Shown: one piece after another, positions 1-8,620 of the stretch
Numbering within the stretch: position 1 is the first letter of the stretch
How the letters are laid out: every line of letters starts with the position of its first letter
DNA from: Lachnospiraceae bacterium
GTDB lineage: Bacteria > Bacillota > Clostridia > Lachnospirales > Lachnospiraceae
Direction: 5' to 3'
NCBI GenBank assembly: GCA_017553505.1
Contig: JAFZLD010000015.1
Location: forward strand, 1-64,000
DNA length: 64,000 nucleotides
The notes under the pieces: generated by a model
What the model was told of the DNA's origin: nothing
Seen by the model: the letters and a program-made list of their open reading frames with translations, nothing else
Database searches by the model: none
Position numbers and translations under genes: made by a program

Positions 1-57
1 GGCTAGAGCATGCGGTTCATACCCGCAGTGTCGAGGGTTCGAATCCCCCTCTCGCTA
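1..57 (+). tRNA. tRNA-Met (CAT anticodon), 5' end outside the window
   Basis: The sequence starts in the D arm. The anticodon stem TGCGG/CCGCA closes a loop TTCATAC with anticodon CAT. A T arm with loop TTCGAAT follows, then the acceptor 3' strand ending at base 57. No CCA is encoded. The loop lacks the usual initiator pattern (CTCATAA), so this is more likely elongator Met or an Ile tRNA whose C34 becomes lysidine; the missing 5' half prevents a decision. Confidence 0.85.
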
Positions 58-66
58 TTTAAATAC

Positions 67-139
67 CGGGGTGTGGCTCAGGTGGTAGAGCGCCACGTTA
101 GGGACGTGGAGGCCGCAAGTTCAAGTCTTGTCACTCCGA
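67..139 (+). tRNA. tRNA-Pro (AGG anticodon)
   Basis: A full cloverleaf is visible: acceptor CGGGGTG pairs with CACTCCG (one G-T pair), the D stem is GCTC/GAGC, the anticodon stem CCACG/CGTGG holds loop TTAGGGA, and a T arm follows. The anticodon is AGG, which reads CCU and, after deamination of A34 to inosine, other proline codons. No CCA is encoded. It lies 9 bases after the tRNA-Met gene, so the two are probably one transcript. Confidence 0.93.
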
Positions 140-144
140 TTTAA

Positions 145-180
145 GCAGAAGCCTTTAGATATAAGGTTTCTGCTTTTTTC
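145..180 (+). terminator. Rho-independent terminator of the tRNA transcript
   Basis: An 11-pair stem (GCAGAAGCCTT with AAGGTTTCTGC, one G-T pair) is followed directly by six T residues. It lies 5 bases after tRNA-Pro. Confidence 0.92.
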
Positions 181-339
181 TTTTTCCGGGATAAGTATTA
201 AAATCTAAGCGTTCCCCCAAACGTTCTCAAAAATGCTTCCCCCAAATTTTTAAGATTGTTTAAGAATTGCCGTAGTTTGTTGACTTTAAGCCGGCTGAAT
301 GTGAATATTGTATTGTAAATAATTTGAGGGGGTACAGTT

Positions 340-1074
340 ATGGTCAGAAAGCAAATAACGTTACATAAACGTCTGTTATGCGCGTTTGTCGTAAGCACCA
401 TGCTTTTGGCAGGCTGTGGTAAGGACGTAAGAGAATCCGTTGAAAGCGTACAGACAGAAAGCTTTGTCGAAGAAGAAGCAAAAGAAGTAGTAAGCAAAGA
501 GGAATCCTCTGTTGAGGCTTCTACAGAGACTGATGTAGAAGAGGAAACTCCGGTAGAAATAAACATAGAGGCACACTATCCTCCGGTGGAAGACTCTGCG
601 CTTAGAGACAAGATTTTGGCGGATTACGCAGACGCTTATGGATATTGGATGTGGTTTGCGGGTGCGGCTCCCATGAACAGTGATTACGTCAAGGAAGAAG
701 AAAACTGTAATTATTACGCCTTCGATTATCCGGGTATCACTACGATGGACGAGTTAAAAAAGTTCCTAAAGACCCGTTTTACCGACGAAATTATCGAATC
801 TAAGCTTGAGGGCGATTTCTTTAGGGAGTACGACGGCAGACTATACGTTATGGATGCTGCCCGCGGCTCCAACATATTCATAGACCATGTTGATTATGAA
901 GTTTACTATGACGTAGAGAAAAGTGAAGGCGAAATCGCCGCTTTAATCTACAGGCACGACTTTGATGATAAAACCGGTGAGACTTATCTCACAGGAGAAG
1001 TAGATGTAGAATATATACGTTTTAACATGGAAGATGACGGAGCGGTGTTCAGCACATTTCCGACGATTTGGTAG
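340..1074 (+). CDS. Hypothetical lipoprotein with acidic linker
   Basis: A 244-residue protein of unknown function. A basic N terminus and hydrophobic stretch end in a lipobox LLAGC with Cys26, so it should be exported and lipid-anchored on the outer face of the membrane. Residues about 30-85 are Glu/Ser/Val-rich and probably disordered, a spacer that pushes the globular part (about 90-244) away from the membrane. The globular part has many Asp, Tyr and Phe residues and matches no fold I know. Start chosen from GAGGGGG about 8 bases upstream. A possible promoter (TTGACT at 280, GAATAT at 303) precedes it. It is followed by a terminator shared with the convergent lipoprotein gene. Confidence 0.8.
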   Translation: MVRKQITLHKRLLCAFVVSTMLLAGCGKDVRESVESVQTESFVEEEAKEVVSKEESSVEASTETDVEEETPVEINIEAHYPPVEDSALRDKILADYADAYGYWMWFAGAAPMNSDYVKEEENCNYYAFDYPGITTMDELKKFLKTRFTDEIIESKLEGDFFREYDGRLYVMDAARGSNIFIDHVDYEVYYDVEKSEGEIAALIYRHDFDDKTGETYLTGEVDVEYIRFNMEDDGAVFSTFPTIW

Positions 1075-1087
1075 GAATAAGACTTAT

Positions 1088-1126
1088 AAAAACCTTGAAA
1101 ATAAAGCGTTTTCAAGGTTTTTTATT
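1088..1126. terminator. Bidirectional terminator between two lipoprotein genes
   Basis: Inverted repeat AAAACCTTGAAAA / TTTTCAAGGTTTT with A-rich left and T-rich right flanks. It can end transcripts from the gene at 340 and from the convergent gene ending at 1140. Confidence 0.85.
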
Positions 1127-1139
1127 TTCGGAAATAATT

Positions 1140-2165
1140 CTACCTTAATGGCAGTGAATATTCTCCGTTAACGTACCAGTCGTTAACGTATGAGTTACCG
1201 TACCAGGTTTGTGTGGTTCTTTTCTTTTTGCCGTCAGAGTCAGTATAAAACTCGTAGTATTTATCGCCTTTTGCGAGTCTATCGCGAGAGATGTGCATTA
1301 GGTATTCATAAGTTGAAGGTGCTTTCACATGCAGGGTATTGCCATTAACATAGTACTCAAAATTGGCCTCTTTGCCGGCCGGGCAACGCACAATAACGCC
1401 GTCGGTTAAATCCAGATATGCGTATTCGATTTGATTCCAGGCGGAAATGTCCGGATAGAAGTAGTATTCCGCAAGAAGACTTTTAAAGTCGATAGTGCGT
1501 CTTGTTTCGTAGTGGTTGATTCGCATGCTCCCATAATGTAGCGGGTAGAAATCTTTCCATATCATTCTGACTTTTTCTTCAGATACTTTTACGTCAGAAG
1601 GTCCGAAATAGTTAATAATCATGTTGATGTTAAGTGGCAATACGTCAGATGAGGCAATGTATTCGCTAAGATTGTCAGGCGTTACAAAAGTCGGGAGCTT
1701 CATGCCACCGCCACCATACCTTGGATTGTGCTCGCCGGGAGTTGAGTCCCAGAATGAAAAAAAGTCTACTTCGTATTCACAGCCCGAAAACAAATCAAGT
1801 TCGTCAATGCCGCCTAAGATTTTTCCTTTAAACAATTCCTCAAATTCTTTTTGGTAATAGTTGGTATAGGTAACAGGTTCCGACGGATAAGTATCGACAG
1901 ATGCCTTGTATTTGATACCTTTAATTTCAAATTCGTATTCTGCCATGCGGGAATGGCCCACAAAGCCTTCAGACAAATAATCTTTGCCGGAAGTGAAGCC
2001 GTATGCGGAAGAGAGAGCTTCTTCAATTATCGGGTCCGATTTAGCCAGAATTTCTCTAATTTCGCTCTCACCGGGAGCGTCATTACAACCGGTAAAAACA
2101 AGTGATGCAAGTAAACTCACAATACATATGAGTGATAAAACACGTCTTTTTTGTCCCATATACAT
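1140..2165 (-). CDS. Hypothetical lipoprotein
   Basis: A 341-residue exported protein of unknown function. The signal sequence ends in LVFTGC, with Cys27 as the lipidated residue if the first ATG is used. A second ATG two codons later is equally possible; the GGGGCG site fits the first slightly better. The mature part is rich in Tyr, Trp and Asp and has no motif I recognise. It is transcribed towards the lipoprotein gene at 340 and shares its terminator; both could be parts of the cell-surface set that continues to 6.9 kb, but no functional link is shown. Confidence 0.78.
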   Translation of the reverse strand: MYMGQKRRVLSLICIVSLLASLVFTGCNDAPGESEIREILAKSDPIIEEALSSAYGFTSGKDYLSEGFVGHSRMAEYEFEIKGIKYKASVDTYPSEPVTYTNYYQKEFEELFKGKILGGIDELDLFSGCEYEVDFFSFWDSTPGEHNPRYGGGGMKLPTFVTPDNLSEYIASSDVLPLNINMIINYFGPSDVKVSEEKVRMIWKDFYPLHYGSMRINHYETRRTIDFKSLLAEYYFYPDISAWNQIEYAYLDLTDGVIVRCPAGKEANFEYYVNGNTLHVKAPSTYEYLMHISRDRLAKGDKYYEFYTDSDGKKKRTTQTWYGNSYVNDWYVNGEYSLPLR

Positions 2166-2254
2166 ATTCGCCCCATAAAGTCATATAACTATAGCCACTT
2201 TTACCTTATCAAAAATGCTTTTTGTTAACAAGTAGCAAGGATTATATTTCAAAG

Positions 2255-2289
2255 CAAAAGAAAGCCCGCAGGCAGCTAAACCCGCGGGC
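2255..2289 (-). terminator. Terminator of the TraX-like gene
   Basis: On the minus strand, GCCCGC pairs with GCGGGC and is followed by TTTCTTTT. It lies about 30 bases after the stop of the gene at 2320. Confidence 0.85.
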
Positions 2290-2319
2290 GCATTTGTAAG
2301 TGATAAAGCCAAACCGTTA

Positions 2320-3078
2320 TTAATTGTGTAAGAAGTTCATTATCACCAGAATCCATATATGCACAGGATAGATCACATAGAACAGATACTTGCTGAATGC
2401 TGTATTCTTACCACGTTTGCCGTTATACAAAAGTATAAAGGGAATAACCAGAATCATGCCCCATTCGTTGTCAAAGCACAAATGGCTGTACAGCGAACAA
2501 GCGCCCGTAAACGTGACAAGTGTATGCGCCAGCAAAAGAAGGCCAAAAGCGCCTATTCCGATACATTGCAAAGCCTTTTTTTCGCGGAAGAACCACATGA
2601 TTGCCGCTACAGGAAGCATGTAGAGTCCGCCTTCCGAAAAAGGACACATGCATACAACGATAACCGCGACAAGAACGTTTCGGACAATATGATTGCGCTG
2701 CTTTATGTTTTCCAGGCACCAGATGAGGGCAAATAATAGCGCGAGAGTCATGAATATATTGTTGGGGCCGGTCAACCCAAAGTAACTGTATTTGCCTGTG
2801 TTAGGGTTAACATTGTGGAAATACAAATTGATGGCTACATTTCCGGCGAGCATTATCAACGCTGCCACAGAGAGCCTCAAAAGGTACTTGGCGCGGCTTC
2901 TTGTGTGGTAGAAGCCTTCTATCATCAGGTAAAGAAACAACGGTGAAACAAATCTTGTGACCAAAGAAATCCATTGCGGCATGCTTCCATATAGCCACAG
3001 ATGTGAGTGAATGTGATCTAATATCATGAATAGCAGAGCTATTATCTTAAGTTTGTATGCATTGAGTCCTTTTTCCAT
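2320..3078 (-). CDS. TraX-family membrane protein
   Basis: A 252-residue integral membrane protein with about eight hydrophobic segments. The start NAYKLKIIALLFMILDHIHS, with a charged Asp-His pair at the end of the first helix, is typical of the TraX family (named after the F-plasmid protein that acetylates pilin), an acyltransferase-like membrane family. In Firmicutes these are chromosomal and their substrate is unknown, so a role in pilin modification should not be assumed. AAGGAGG lies 5 bases before the ATG. It is a single-gene unit with its own terminator. Confidence 0.85.
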   Translation of the reverse strand: MEKGLNAYKLKIIALLFMILDHIHSHLWLYGSMPQWISLVTRFVSPLFLYLMIEGFYHTRSRAKYLLRLSVAALIMLAGNVAINLYFHNVNPNTGKYSYFGLTGPNNIFMTLALLFALIWCLENIKQRNHIVRNVLVAVIVVCMCPFSEGGLYMLPVAAIMWFFREKKALQCIGIGAFGLLLLAHTLVTFTGACSLYSHLCFDNEWGMILVIPFILLYNGKRGKNTAFSKYLFYVIYPVHIWILVIMNFLHN

Positions 3079-3692
3079 GTCTGCCTCCTTCGCATTACAT
3101 TTCTGATTTCAATACATATACTACCTTCTAAATCTGAAAATCCCCTGCACAATATTCTATAGATGTTCTAAAGACCCTCTTAACTTTTTAATTCCGATAC
3201 CGTACATGTCGGATTAATAGCAAGACACATAGAGACACCTTAACAAAAGGAAGCGCACATATTTCAAATAAAATATATCCACACTAGAATGTAATAAAGA
3301 ATATTGACAATGCACGCATACAGATGAATAATTAAACGGAATGAAATAGTATGGTGCGTATAAATGCACATATATAGATTGAGACTAAAGTATTCGGGGG
3401 AGTACGGAATTCTTTCACGGCAGTAATCGCAATTTTCTATATGCCGCACATTTTATCTCATACGTGTGGCAATCTTATGGAAAATCCCGCTAATTCAGCT
3501 TTTAACCGAATTGTTTCTCAAAAATTAAAACACACAGTTGCATAACTTTGAAATGAGTTTCGTGTTGCATTCCTGCAGCTTGCTTTGTGCAAAACAGCCT
3601 TACATGTGTGGCTGCGGGTATTGTCTGCTTTGGGGAGCGGCGCGCATACACGGACTTATATATAGCTTATTCTGAACAAGGAGAGTATAGGT
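3079..3692. other. AT-rich intergenic region without a supported gene
   Basis: These 614 bases separate divergent genes. Frames of 61 codons on the minus strand (3264-3449) and 76 codons on the plus strand (3587-3817) lack ribosome sites and resemble no protein. An imperfect inverted repeat TGCCGCAC/GTGTGGCA lies at 3442-3471. The last bases carry the AAGGAGAG site of the gene at 3693. Promoters for both flanking genes must lie here, but I cannot place them with confidence. Confidence 0.6.
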
Positions 3693-4499
3693 ATGAAAAA
3701 TGGTTTAACAAGATTGGTCTGTTTAATCGCAGCGCTTATAGTTGCTGTTGCGGTTCTGACGGTTTCCGTATTGATGGTACGAGACAGGAGAGCGGTGACA
3801 GACGTTCAAGCGGTTAACCGAACAGTCGAGGTAACTGACGATTCTTTGGAAACAACCGCCGTGGCAAGTGTAATCAAGCCGCCGGCAAAAGAAACTGTTA
3901 AGGACGACATTTCAAAGAAAGAAAAAACTTCAGAAGAAAGTTCTTTGGCAGTGAAGGAGCAGCCCGACGACTCAGTCGAAGCCGAAGTTTCAGCTAACGA
4001 CGTAGTGCAGGAAAACAAGGAAGAGTATTACCGGGAAAACGCTACCGTAGTAGAAGTTATCGACGCAAGCAAGTCAGAGGATACTCCCACCGAGGACGAA
4101 GTAACCGTCTTGTTACGAGAGAGGGGATTTACCCGTTTCCCCGTAACATATGAGTTCGCCGAGGGCGGGGATTATGAAGGAACCACAGAAATTGCGGGCG
4201 ATTCAAGAAAAACTCATCCAATCTACCAGACATACTTCGAAGCCGATAACGGAGATATCTGGACTATTTTTGTCATAAACGGAAACGTTATGGCCAATCC
4301 TGCTTCTTACAATTTGAGATCACCGCATCCGGTGCAGCTTCTTATATCCGAGACCGAGGAACTTACCAGTTACGACAACCAAACAGACCGATACTTTGTC
4401 ACCATACCCAATGACTCTGCGGTAATAGTGAAAACCGTTGACAGAATAGATGCTCAAACAATCAATTCTATAACAGATGAGGAGATGGACAACTTATGA
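3693..4499 (+). CDS. Membrane-anchored protein paired with the SGNH esterase
   Basis: A 268-residue protein of unknown function. One hydrophobic segment (residues about 7-29) is followed by RDRR, so it is probably a signal anchor with the rest outside the cell. Residues about 45-125 are a Ser/Thr/Glu/Lys/Val-rich, probably disordered linker. The C-terminal 140 residues are predicted globular and unassigned. The ribosome site AAGGAGAG lies 8 bases before ATG. Its last codons overlap the next gene by 4 bases (ATGA), which implies translational coupling and a joint role at the cell surface. Confidence 0.82.
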   Translation: MKNGLTRLVCLIAALIVAVAVLTVSVLMVRDRRAVTDVQAVNRTVEVTDDSLETTAVASVIKPPAKETVKDDISKKEKTSEESSLAVKEQPDDSVEAEVSANDVVQENKEEYYRENATVVEVIDASKSEDTPTEDEVTVLLRERGFTRFPVTYEFAEGGDYEGTTEIAGDSRKTHPIYQTYFEADNGDIWTIFVINGNVMANPASYNLRSPHPVQLLISETEELTSYDNQTDRYFVTIPNDSAVIVKTVDRIDAQTINSITDEEMDNL

Positions 4500-6871
4500 A
4501 AAGAAAACTCAAATGGATAGCGGCAGCACTGGTAATGACGCTAATGGTGCTACCCGTATTCAGCCTAAAATCCATGGCAGCTACCGACCCCATGATAGTT
4601 GTTTCTTTTGGCGATTCTTATGCGTCAGGTGAAGGCATTGAACCTTTCTACGGACAGGACAAGCCCCTTTCACAAAGAGTGTACGATCAGGACTGGCTCG
4701 CACACAGATCGTCGCTCAGCTGGCCGGCTCTTATCAGAGTGCCGGGCTACTCGGGAACCATGAGTAATTACAGAAGAACAGGACAGAGCAGTGCAAGCGT
4801 TCAGTGGTATTTTGCCGCTGCATCCGGTGCGGTTACATCTGATGTGTATCTTGGAACCCAGAACAAAAAGGCCAACAAAACCGAATGGGTAACAAAATGG
4901 TTTATTCCCACACCCGTAACGTACAAAAGCTCCGTAGACCTTCCCAAGCAGATATCGGTGTTTAATCAGATTAAGGGAAGTGTTGACTACGTTACCATGT
5001 CAATCGGCGGTAACGATGTAGGCTTTGTGGATATCATAACCGAGTGTGCTACCGGAAGTACCTATCTTGGCACATCCAATCTCAATGATAAGCTTGCTGC
5101 TGTGTGGAGCAAAATGAACACCACCAAGCAAAATCTGAAGAACACGTACAAGGCAATAGAGACAAAAGCAGGTCCTCAGGCAGCTATCCTTATTACCGGA
5201 TACCCCAAGCTTCTTGACAAGTCCGGCAAAGGCTTCTTAATCAGTCAGGAAGAAGCCAATACCGTCAATTACAATGTCACCAGATTTAACAATACTATCG
5301 CGTCAGTAGTTAACGAGTGCAAAAATGAAGGAATGAATATCCACTTTGTAAGCGTTGAAGAAGCTTTTGACGTTGACGGCGGCCACCAGGCATTTTCAAG
5401 CGATCCCTGGATTAACGGAATTATTCTTTTGGCAAAGGATCAGGATATTGACGATTCAAGCCTTGTAAGCTCATACTCCATGCACCCCAATGCAAGAGGA
5501 GCACAGGCCTATGCTCAGTGCGTGAATGCCAAAATAAGCGAAATCGAAGGCAAGAAACGCGCGGGTACTTTGTCAGGTGTTGTTTATGCCGCAACCGACA
5601 ATACCACACCGGTTTCGGACGCTGTGATAAATGTATATGACGAAAGCGGAAAGTTTGTATACCGTGGCATGACCGATGAAAACGGTGAATACAGCTTATC
5701 GATTGACGAAGGCAATTATAAAATCGAAGTACAGGCAGACGGATACGTTGATTTCCCTGTATACGCAAGCGTTGCCCAAAAGCAGGATGTAGTCATGGAC
5801 AACCTTCTTATGGTAGCGGGCACTTCTGATGAAGCAGCTCTTTCTGCCGGCAATGTAGCCAACATATTTACCGGTTACGGTATAGAAGACGCCACAATTT
5901 CAGTATGTAAAGGCTGGAACAGTTCGGACAAAGAAAGTGCTCTTGCATCATTTACAACAGATGAAGCCGGTAACTACGAAATGTCACTTCCCATCGGTAA
6001 CTACAGCGTAACCGTAAGCAAAGACGGATATACTGTCGATACGGCCAATGTAATTGTTCAAAACGGTACCGAAGATATAAAGAACGTAGTAATAGAGCCC
6101 ACACTTTTTGAAGGCGACTACAGGATAGAACTTGCCGGCAGCGCAGAGAGCAACATCACGACATCGTACCTGGCAGGTGATGAAGTAAACGGAGAAGCCG
6201 CTCTTACAGCAGGTCTCAAAGAAGCATGCATCGATAGTGCATCTGCCGTAAGAAACCTTAATGCAGATGTAACTTTGTCGGATGGCCCCGATACCATTTT
6301 GTTTAATGTATCAGAGAACAGCCCTAAGTATTATTTCGTACAGAATAACTCCGTAAGTGATTCGGTTTCCGCATCGGTAGCTTCGGTTAAACTTTACAGA
6401 GGAAGCGAACTTCTGGCTGTTATTAATTCGGATACAGACGTGCAAGCAGGTGAATGCTGGAATGTATTTGCAATATCAAACGGAAGAATTGTGATTAATA
6501 ATACAGTCACAGGCACCCCTGACTTATCCTACGCCGGTGAGATTTCCATAGACATGGATAAGATTGATATCATTGGATTAAAGAAGTCTCTTAAGGGACT
6601 TAAGGCAGAGGAAGACATTTCCGAGAATGATCCCGAAGCTGAAGAAGCAACTGTCGAAGAAACGGAAACGGATGATGCAGTGGCTGATGATGTGTCGGCG
6701 GGAGATGTATCGGGAGATGATGCATCGAAGGACGAAGAAACTCCTGAGATTTCAGAGCCCGAAGCAATAATACAAGGTAACGAAGATGCGGCATCTGAAG
6801 GCAATGATACTTGCGAAGTTACAGAGGAAGAGAGTGAGTCTGAAGAAGCAACACAGGCAGAAGAACCTTAA
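4496..6871 (+). CDS. Secreted SGNH/GDSL esterase with carboxypeptidase-regulatory-like domains
   Basis: A 791-residue secreted protein. A signal peptide is probably cleaved near residue 29. An SGNH hydrolase domain follows (about 32-350): block I SFGDSYASGEG with nucleophile Ser41, block III IGGNDVG (Gly172, Asn173), and block V MHPNARG with His330. The usual Asp three residues before the His is absent, as in other HPN-type SGNH enzymes. Two carboxypeptidase-regulatory-like beta domains (about 358-425 and 440-535) come next, then a region of about 130 residues, then an acidic Glu/Asp/Ser-rich tail from about 700 to the end without LPXTG or membrane segment. Likely an ester-cleaving enzyme acting on polysaccharide or lipid outside the cell; substrate unknown. 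Overlaps the upstream gene by 4 bases. Confidence 0.88.
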   Translation: MKRKLKWIAAALVMTLMVLPVFSLKSMAATDPMIVVSFGDSYASGEGIEPFYGQDKPLSQRVYDQDWLAHRSSLSWPALIRVPGYSGTMSNYRRTGQSSASVQWYFAAASGAVTSDVYLGTQNKKANKTEWVTKWFIPTPVTYKSSVDLPKQISVFNQIKGSVDYVTMSIGGNDVGFVDIITECATGSTYLGTSNLNDKLAAVWSKMNTTKQNLKNTYKAIETKAGPQAAILITGYPKLLDKSGKGFLISQEEANTVNYNVTRFNNTIASVVNECKNEGMNIHFVSVEEAFDVDGGHQAFSSDPWINGIILLAKDQDIDDSSLVSSYSMHPNARGAQAYAQCVNAKISEIEGKKRAGTLSGVVYAATDNTTPVSDAVINVYDESGKFVYRGMTDENGEYSLSIDEGNYKIEVQADGYVDFPVYASVAQKQDVVMDNLLMVAGTSDEAALSAGNVANIFTGYGIEDATISVCKGWNSSDKESALASFTTDEAGNYEMSLPIGNYSVTVSKDGYTVDTANVIVQNGTEDIKNVVIEPTLFEGDYRIELAGSAESNITTSYLAGDEVNGEAALTAGLKEACIDSASAVRNLNADVTLSDGPDTILFNVSENSPKYYFVQNNSVSDSVSASVASVKLYRGSELLAVINSDTDVQAGECWNVFAISNGRIVINNTVTGTPDLSYAGEISIDMDKIDIIGLKKSLKGLKAEEDISENDPEAEEATVEETETDDAVADDVSAGDVSGDDASKDEETPEISEPEAIIQGNEDAASEGNDTCEVTEEESESEEATQAEEP

Positions 6872-6894
6872 CGAATGTAACGGATAAGCACAAT

Positions 6895-6925
6895 AAAAGA
6901 GTCGGACGCAAGCCCGACTCTTTTT
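6895..6925 (+). terminator. Terminator after the SGNH esterase
   Basis: AAAAGAGTCGG pairs with CCGACTCTTTT and is followed by a T. The A-rich left side means it may also act on the minus strand for the convergent degV gene. Confidence 0.88.
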
Positions 6926-6976
6926 GATGTTTTCTTTTGCAAAGAATGCTCAAATTATTTAAGTATATTTGTAAAC

Positions 6977-7834
6977 TCATCTTGCAAAGAATGCGACACC
7001 GACCGCGCCGGGGCCTACATGGGTCCCGATGACGCAGCCGATACCGGTGATGTATTCCGGGTTGTATGGGTCTACACCACTTGGAAGAAGATGAAGTGAA
7101 TCAGCTATGTATTTGTCTAAAAGTGTACGATCTGTACCGCTGTAAACGAAGCGGAAGGGGCGGGAAAAGTCGATTCCGCCGGAGGCGTTTATAAGCTCCA
7201 CGAGTTTATTGTGAATGTTCTTGGAGCCGCGAGCCTTGCCAAGGAGAGCAACTTCGCCGTCATATATAGTGATGACCGGCTTGATACCCAGTAGGGAGCC
7301 TGCCAGGGCGGTGGCGGAGTTAATTCTTCCGCCCTTTTTCAGGTATTCGAGGGTATCAAGCATGGCCACCAACTTAACTTTTTTAATGTCGCCGGAAAGA
7401 CTTTCGATTATTTCATCCACCGACTTCCCTTCGTCGCGAAGCCTTACAGCCTCTAAGACAAAGAGCATTTCAGCCACGCACACGTTAAGTGTGTCGAAGA
7501 CTTTCACGCGACCGTCGTACTCACTTGCCGCCAGGCATGCGCTTTGGTAACAGCCCGAGAGACGGGAGGAGAGAGTAAGTATCAATGCCTCATCTTCCGG
7601 TCCCATAGCCTCTTTTAAAGCCTCCTCATAATCGTAAGGAGAAATCTGGCTCGTAGTGGGGAGCGTGTCGCTTTCTATCAATTTTTCAAAGAACTCTTTG
7701 TTGGTAATGTCTATCTTATCAAGGTAATCTTTATCACCGAAATGCACCCTCATGGGAAGCAGGGTGACATTTAACTTCGTGGCTTCCTCGGGCGTAAGAT
7801 CCGAAGCCGAGTCCACCAAAATCTTTAAACTCAT
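6977..7834 (-). CDS. DegV family fatty-acid-binding protein
   Basis: A 285-residue DegV/FakB-type protein covering the whole family length. The start LKILVDSASDLTPEEA, the segment LPTTSQISPYDY, and the end GCVIGTHVGPGAVGVAFF are classic for the family. These proteins hold one fatty acid in a buried pocket and, in species with the kinase FakA, present it for phosphorylation to acyl phosphate used in phospholipid synthesis. The ribosome site is weak (GGGAT). It is divergent from a TetR gene with several inverted repeats in the space between, so it may be under that regulator. A stand-alone FakA C-terminal-like domain is encoded far away at 48914. Confidence 0.93.
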   Translation of the reverse strand: MSLKILVDSASDLTPEEATKLNVTLLPMRVHFGDKDYLDKIDITNKEFFEKLIESDTLPTTSQISPYDYEEALKEAMGPEDEALILTLSSRLSGCYQSACLAASEYDGRVKVFDTLNVCVAEMLFVLEAVRLRDEGKSVDEIIESLSGDIKKVKLVAMLDTLEYLKKGGRINSATALAGSLLGIKPVITIYDGEVALLGKARGSKNIHNKLVELINASGGIDFSRPFRFVYSGTDRTLLDKYIADSLHLLPSGVDPYNPEYITGIGCVIGTHVGPGAVGVAFFAR

Positions 7835-7898
7835 GTATTAAATATCCCTTTTTTATTCTGTATACACGTGTTAGTATATTCACAAAAAGAAAAAGAAA

Positions 7899-7913
7899 CA
7901 ATATGCAATATTG
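7899..7913. promoter_or_regulatory. Candidate TetR operator
   Basis: CAATAT-GCA-ATATTG is a perfect 15-base inverted repeat in the divergent degV/tetR space. CAATAT recurs at 7976. TetR-family dimers bind such palindromes; the assignment is by position only. Confidence 0.5.
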
Positions 7914-7918
7914 AACGC

Positions 7919-7969
7919 AAATGTTATTTATTTGAAAATTTGGATTAAAGTGTTGATAAAATAACATTT
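7919..7969. promoter_or_regulatory. Long inverted repeat between degV and tetR
   Basis: AAATGTTATTT (7919-7929) and AAATAACATTT (7959-7969) are perfect 11-base complements separated by 29 bases. The pair lies just upstream of the tetR ribosome site and may be a second operator or a control structure in the leader RNA. Confidence 0.45.
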
Positions 7970-8012
7970 CTGTGGCAATATGTTTAATAGTAAATCGCAA
8001 AAGGAGTATAAA

Positions 8013-8567
8013 ATGGACTCAAGAATAAGATATACCAAGTTTAGAATAAAAGTAGCTTTTTTTGAACTCTTAAAGAACTGCCCCGTGGATAAGATGACGG
8101 TTAAGGGGATATGCGACATTGCTATGGTCAATCGTGCGACATTCTATAAGTACTACGACAGCGCGGCAGACCTTATGAACAAGATAGAAGAGGAGATGTT
8201 GGACAGCCTCGAGGAACAGCTTAAGAAAGTCGACCTTACCAATCACAGAGCGAATTTCACGATTATCTTAAAGGATGTATACGATAACGCGGCCAATTAC
8301 GAGATGCTTTTTGAAAAGAGCGGTGACGGTCGCTTCCGAGACAGATTCTTTAATTTGTTTTACAAGAGAAACATGGAATTAATCGAGATGTATTTCCCGA
8401 ATCTTCCTTACCCCGATAAGCGCAGGCTTTATTACTTCATCGCAGAGGGATTAATCGGTATCATGAAGACCTGGATGGCGGAAGGCTGCAAGGACCCCAT
8501 CGACGAAGTGGTAGGCTTCATGGTAGCCCTCATCGATACCATTAACAAGAACTTCAAAGGACAATAA
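8013..8567 (+). CDS. TetR/AcrR family transcriptional regulator
   Basis: A 184-residue regulator. The N terminus (residues about 5-52) is a TetR helix-turn-helix with the signature DKMTVKGICDIAMVNRATFY followed by KYY. The rest is a helical ligand-binding and dimer domain with no assignable ligand. I chose the ATG at 8013 because AAAGGAG lies 6 bases before it; an upstream in-frame ATG at 7980 has no ribosome site. It is divergent from degV, and the intergenic palindromes suggest it controls itself and possibly degV. Confidence 0.9.
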   Translation: MDSRIRYTKFRIKVAFFELLKNCPVDKMTVKGICDIAMVNRATFYKYYDSAADLMNKIEEEMLDSLEEQLKKVDLTNHRANFTIILKDVYDNAANYEMLFEKSGDGRFRDRFFNLFYKRNMELIEMYFPNLPYPDKRRLYYFIAEGLIGIMKTWMAEGCKDPIDEVVGFMVALIDTINKNFKGQ

Positions 8568-8568
8568 C

Positions 8569-8608
8569 AAAAACTCCGTAAGCTTCACCGGCCTACGGAG
8601 TTTTCTTT
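8569..8608. terminator. Bidirectional terminator between tetR and the nucleoside phosphorylase
   Basis: AAAACTCCGTA (8570-8580) pairs with TACGGAGTTTT (8594-8604), with T-rich ends in both directions. It serves two convergent genes. Confidence 0.9.
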
Positions 8609-8620
8609 GACTAAGATTAA

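Noticed and set aside
2320-3078. Conjugation gene because of TraX likeness
   Set aside because: No other transfer genes are nearby; TraX-like proteins are common chromosomal proteins in Firmicutes.
3264-3449. 61-codon frame on the minus strand
   Set aside because: Very AT-rich with repeated Ile/Tyr/His, no ribosome site and no resemblance to a protein family.
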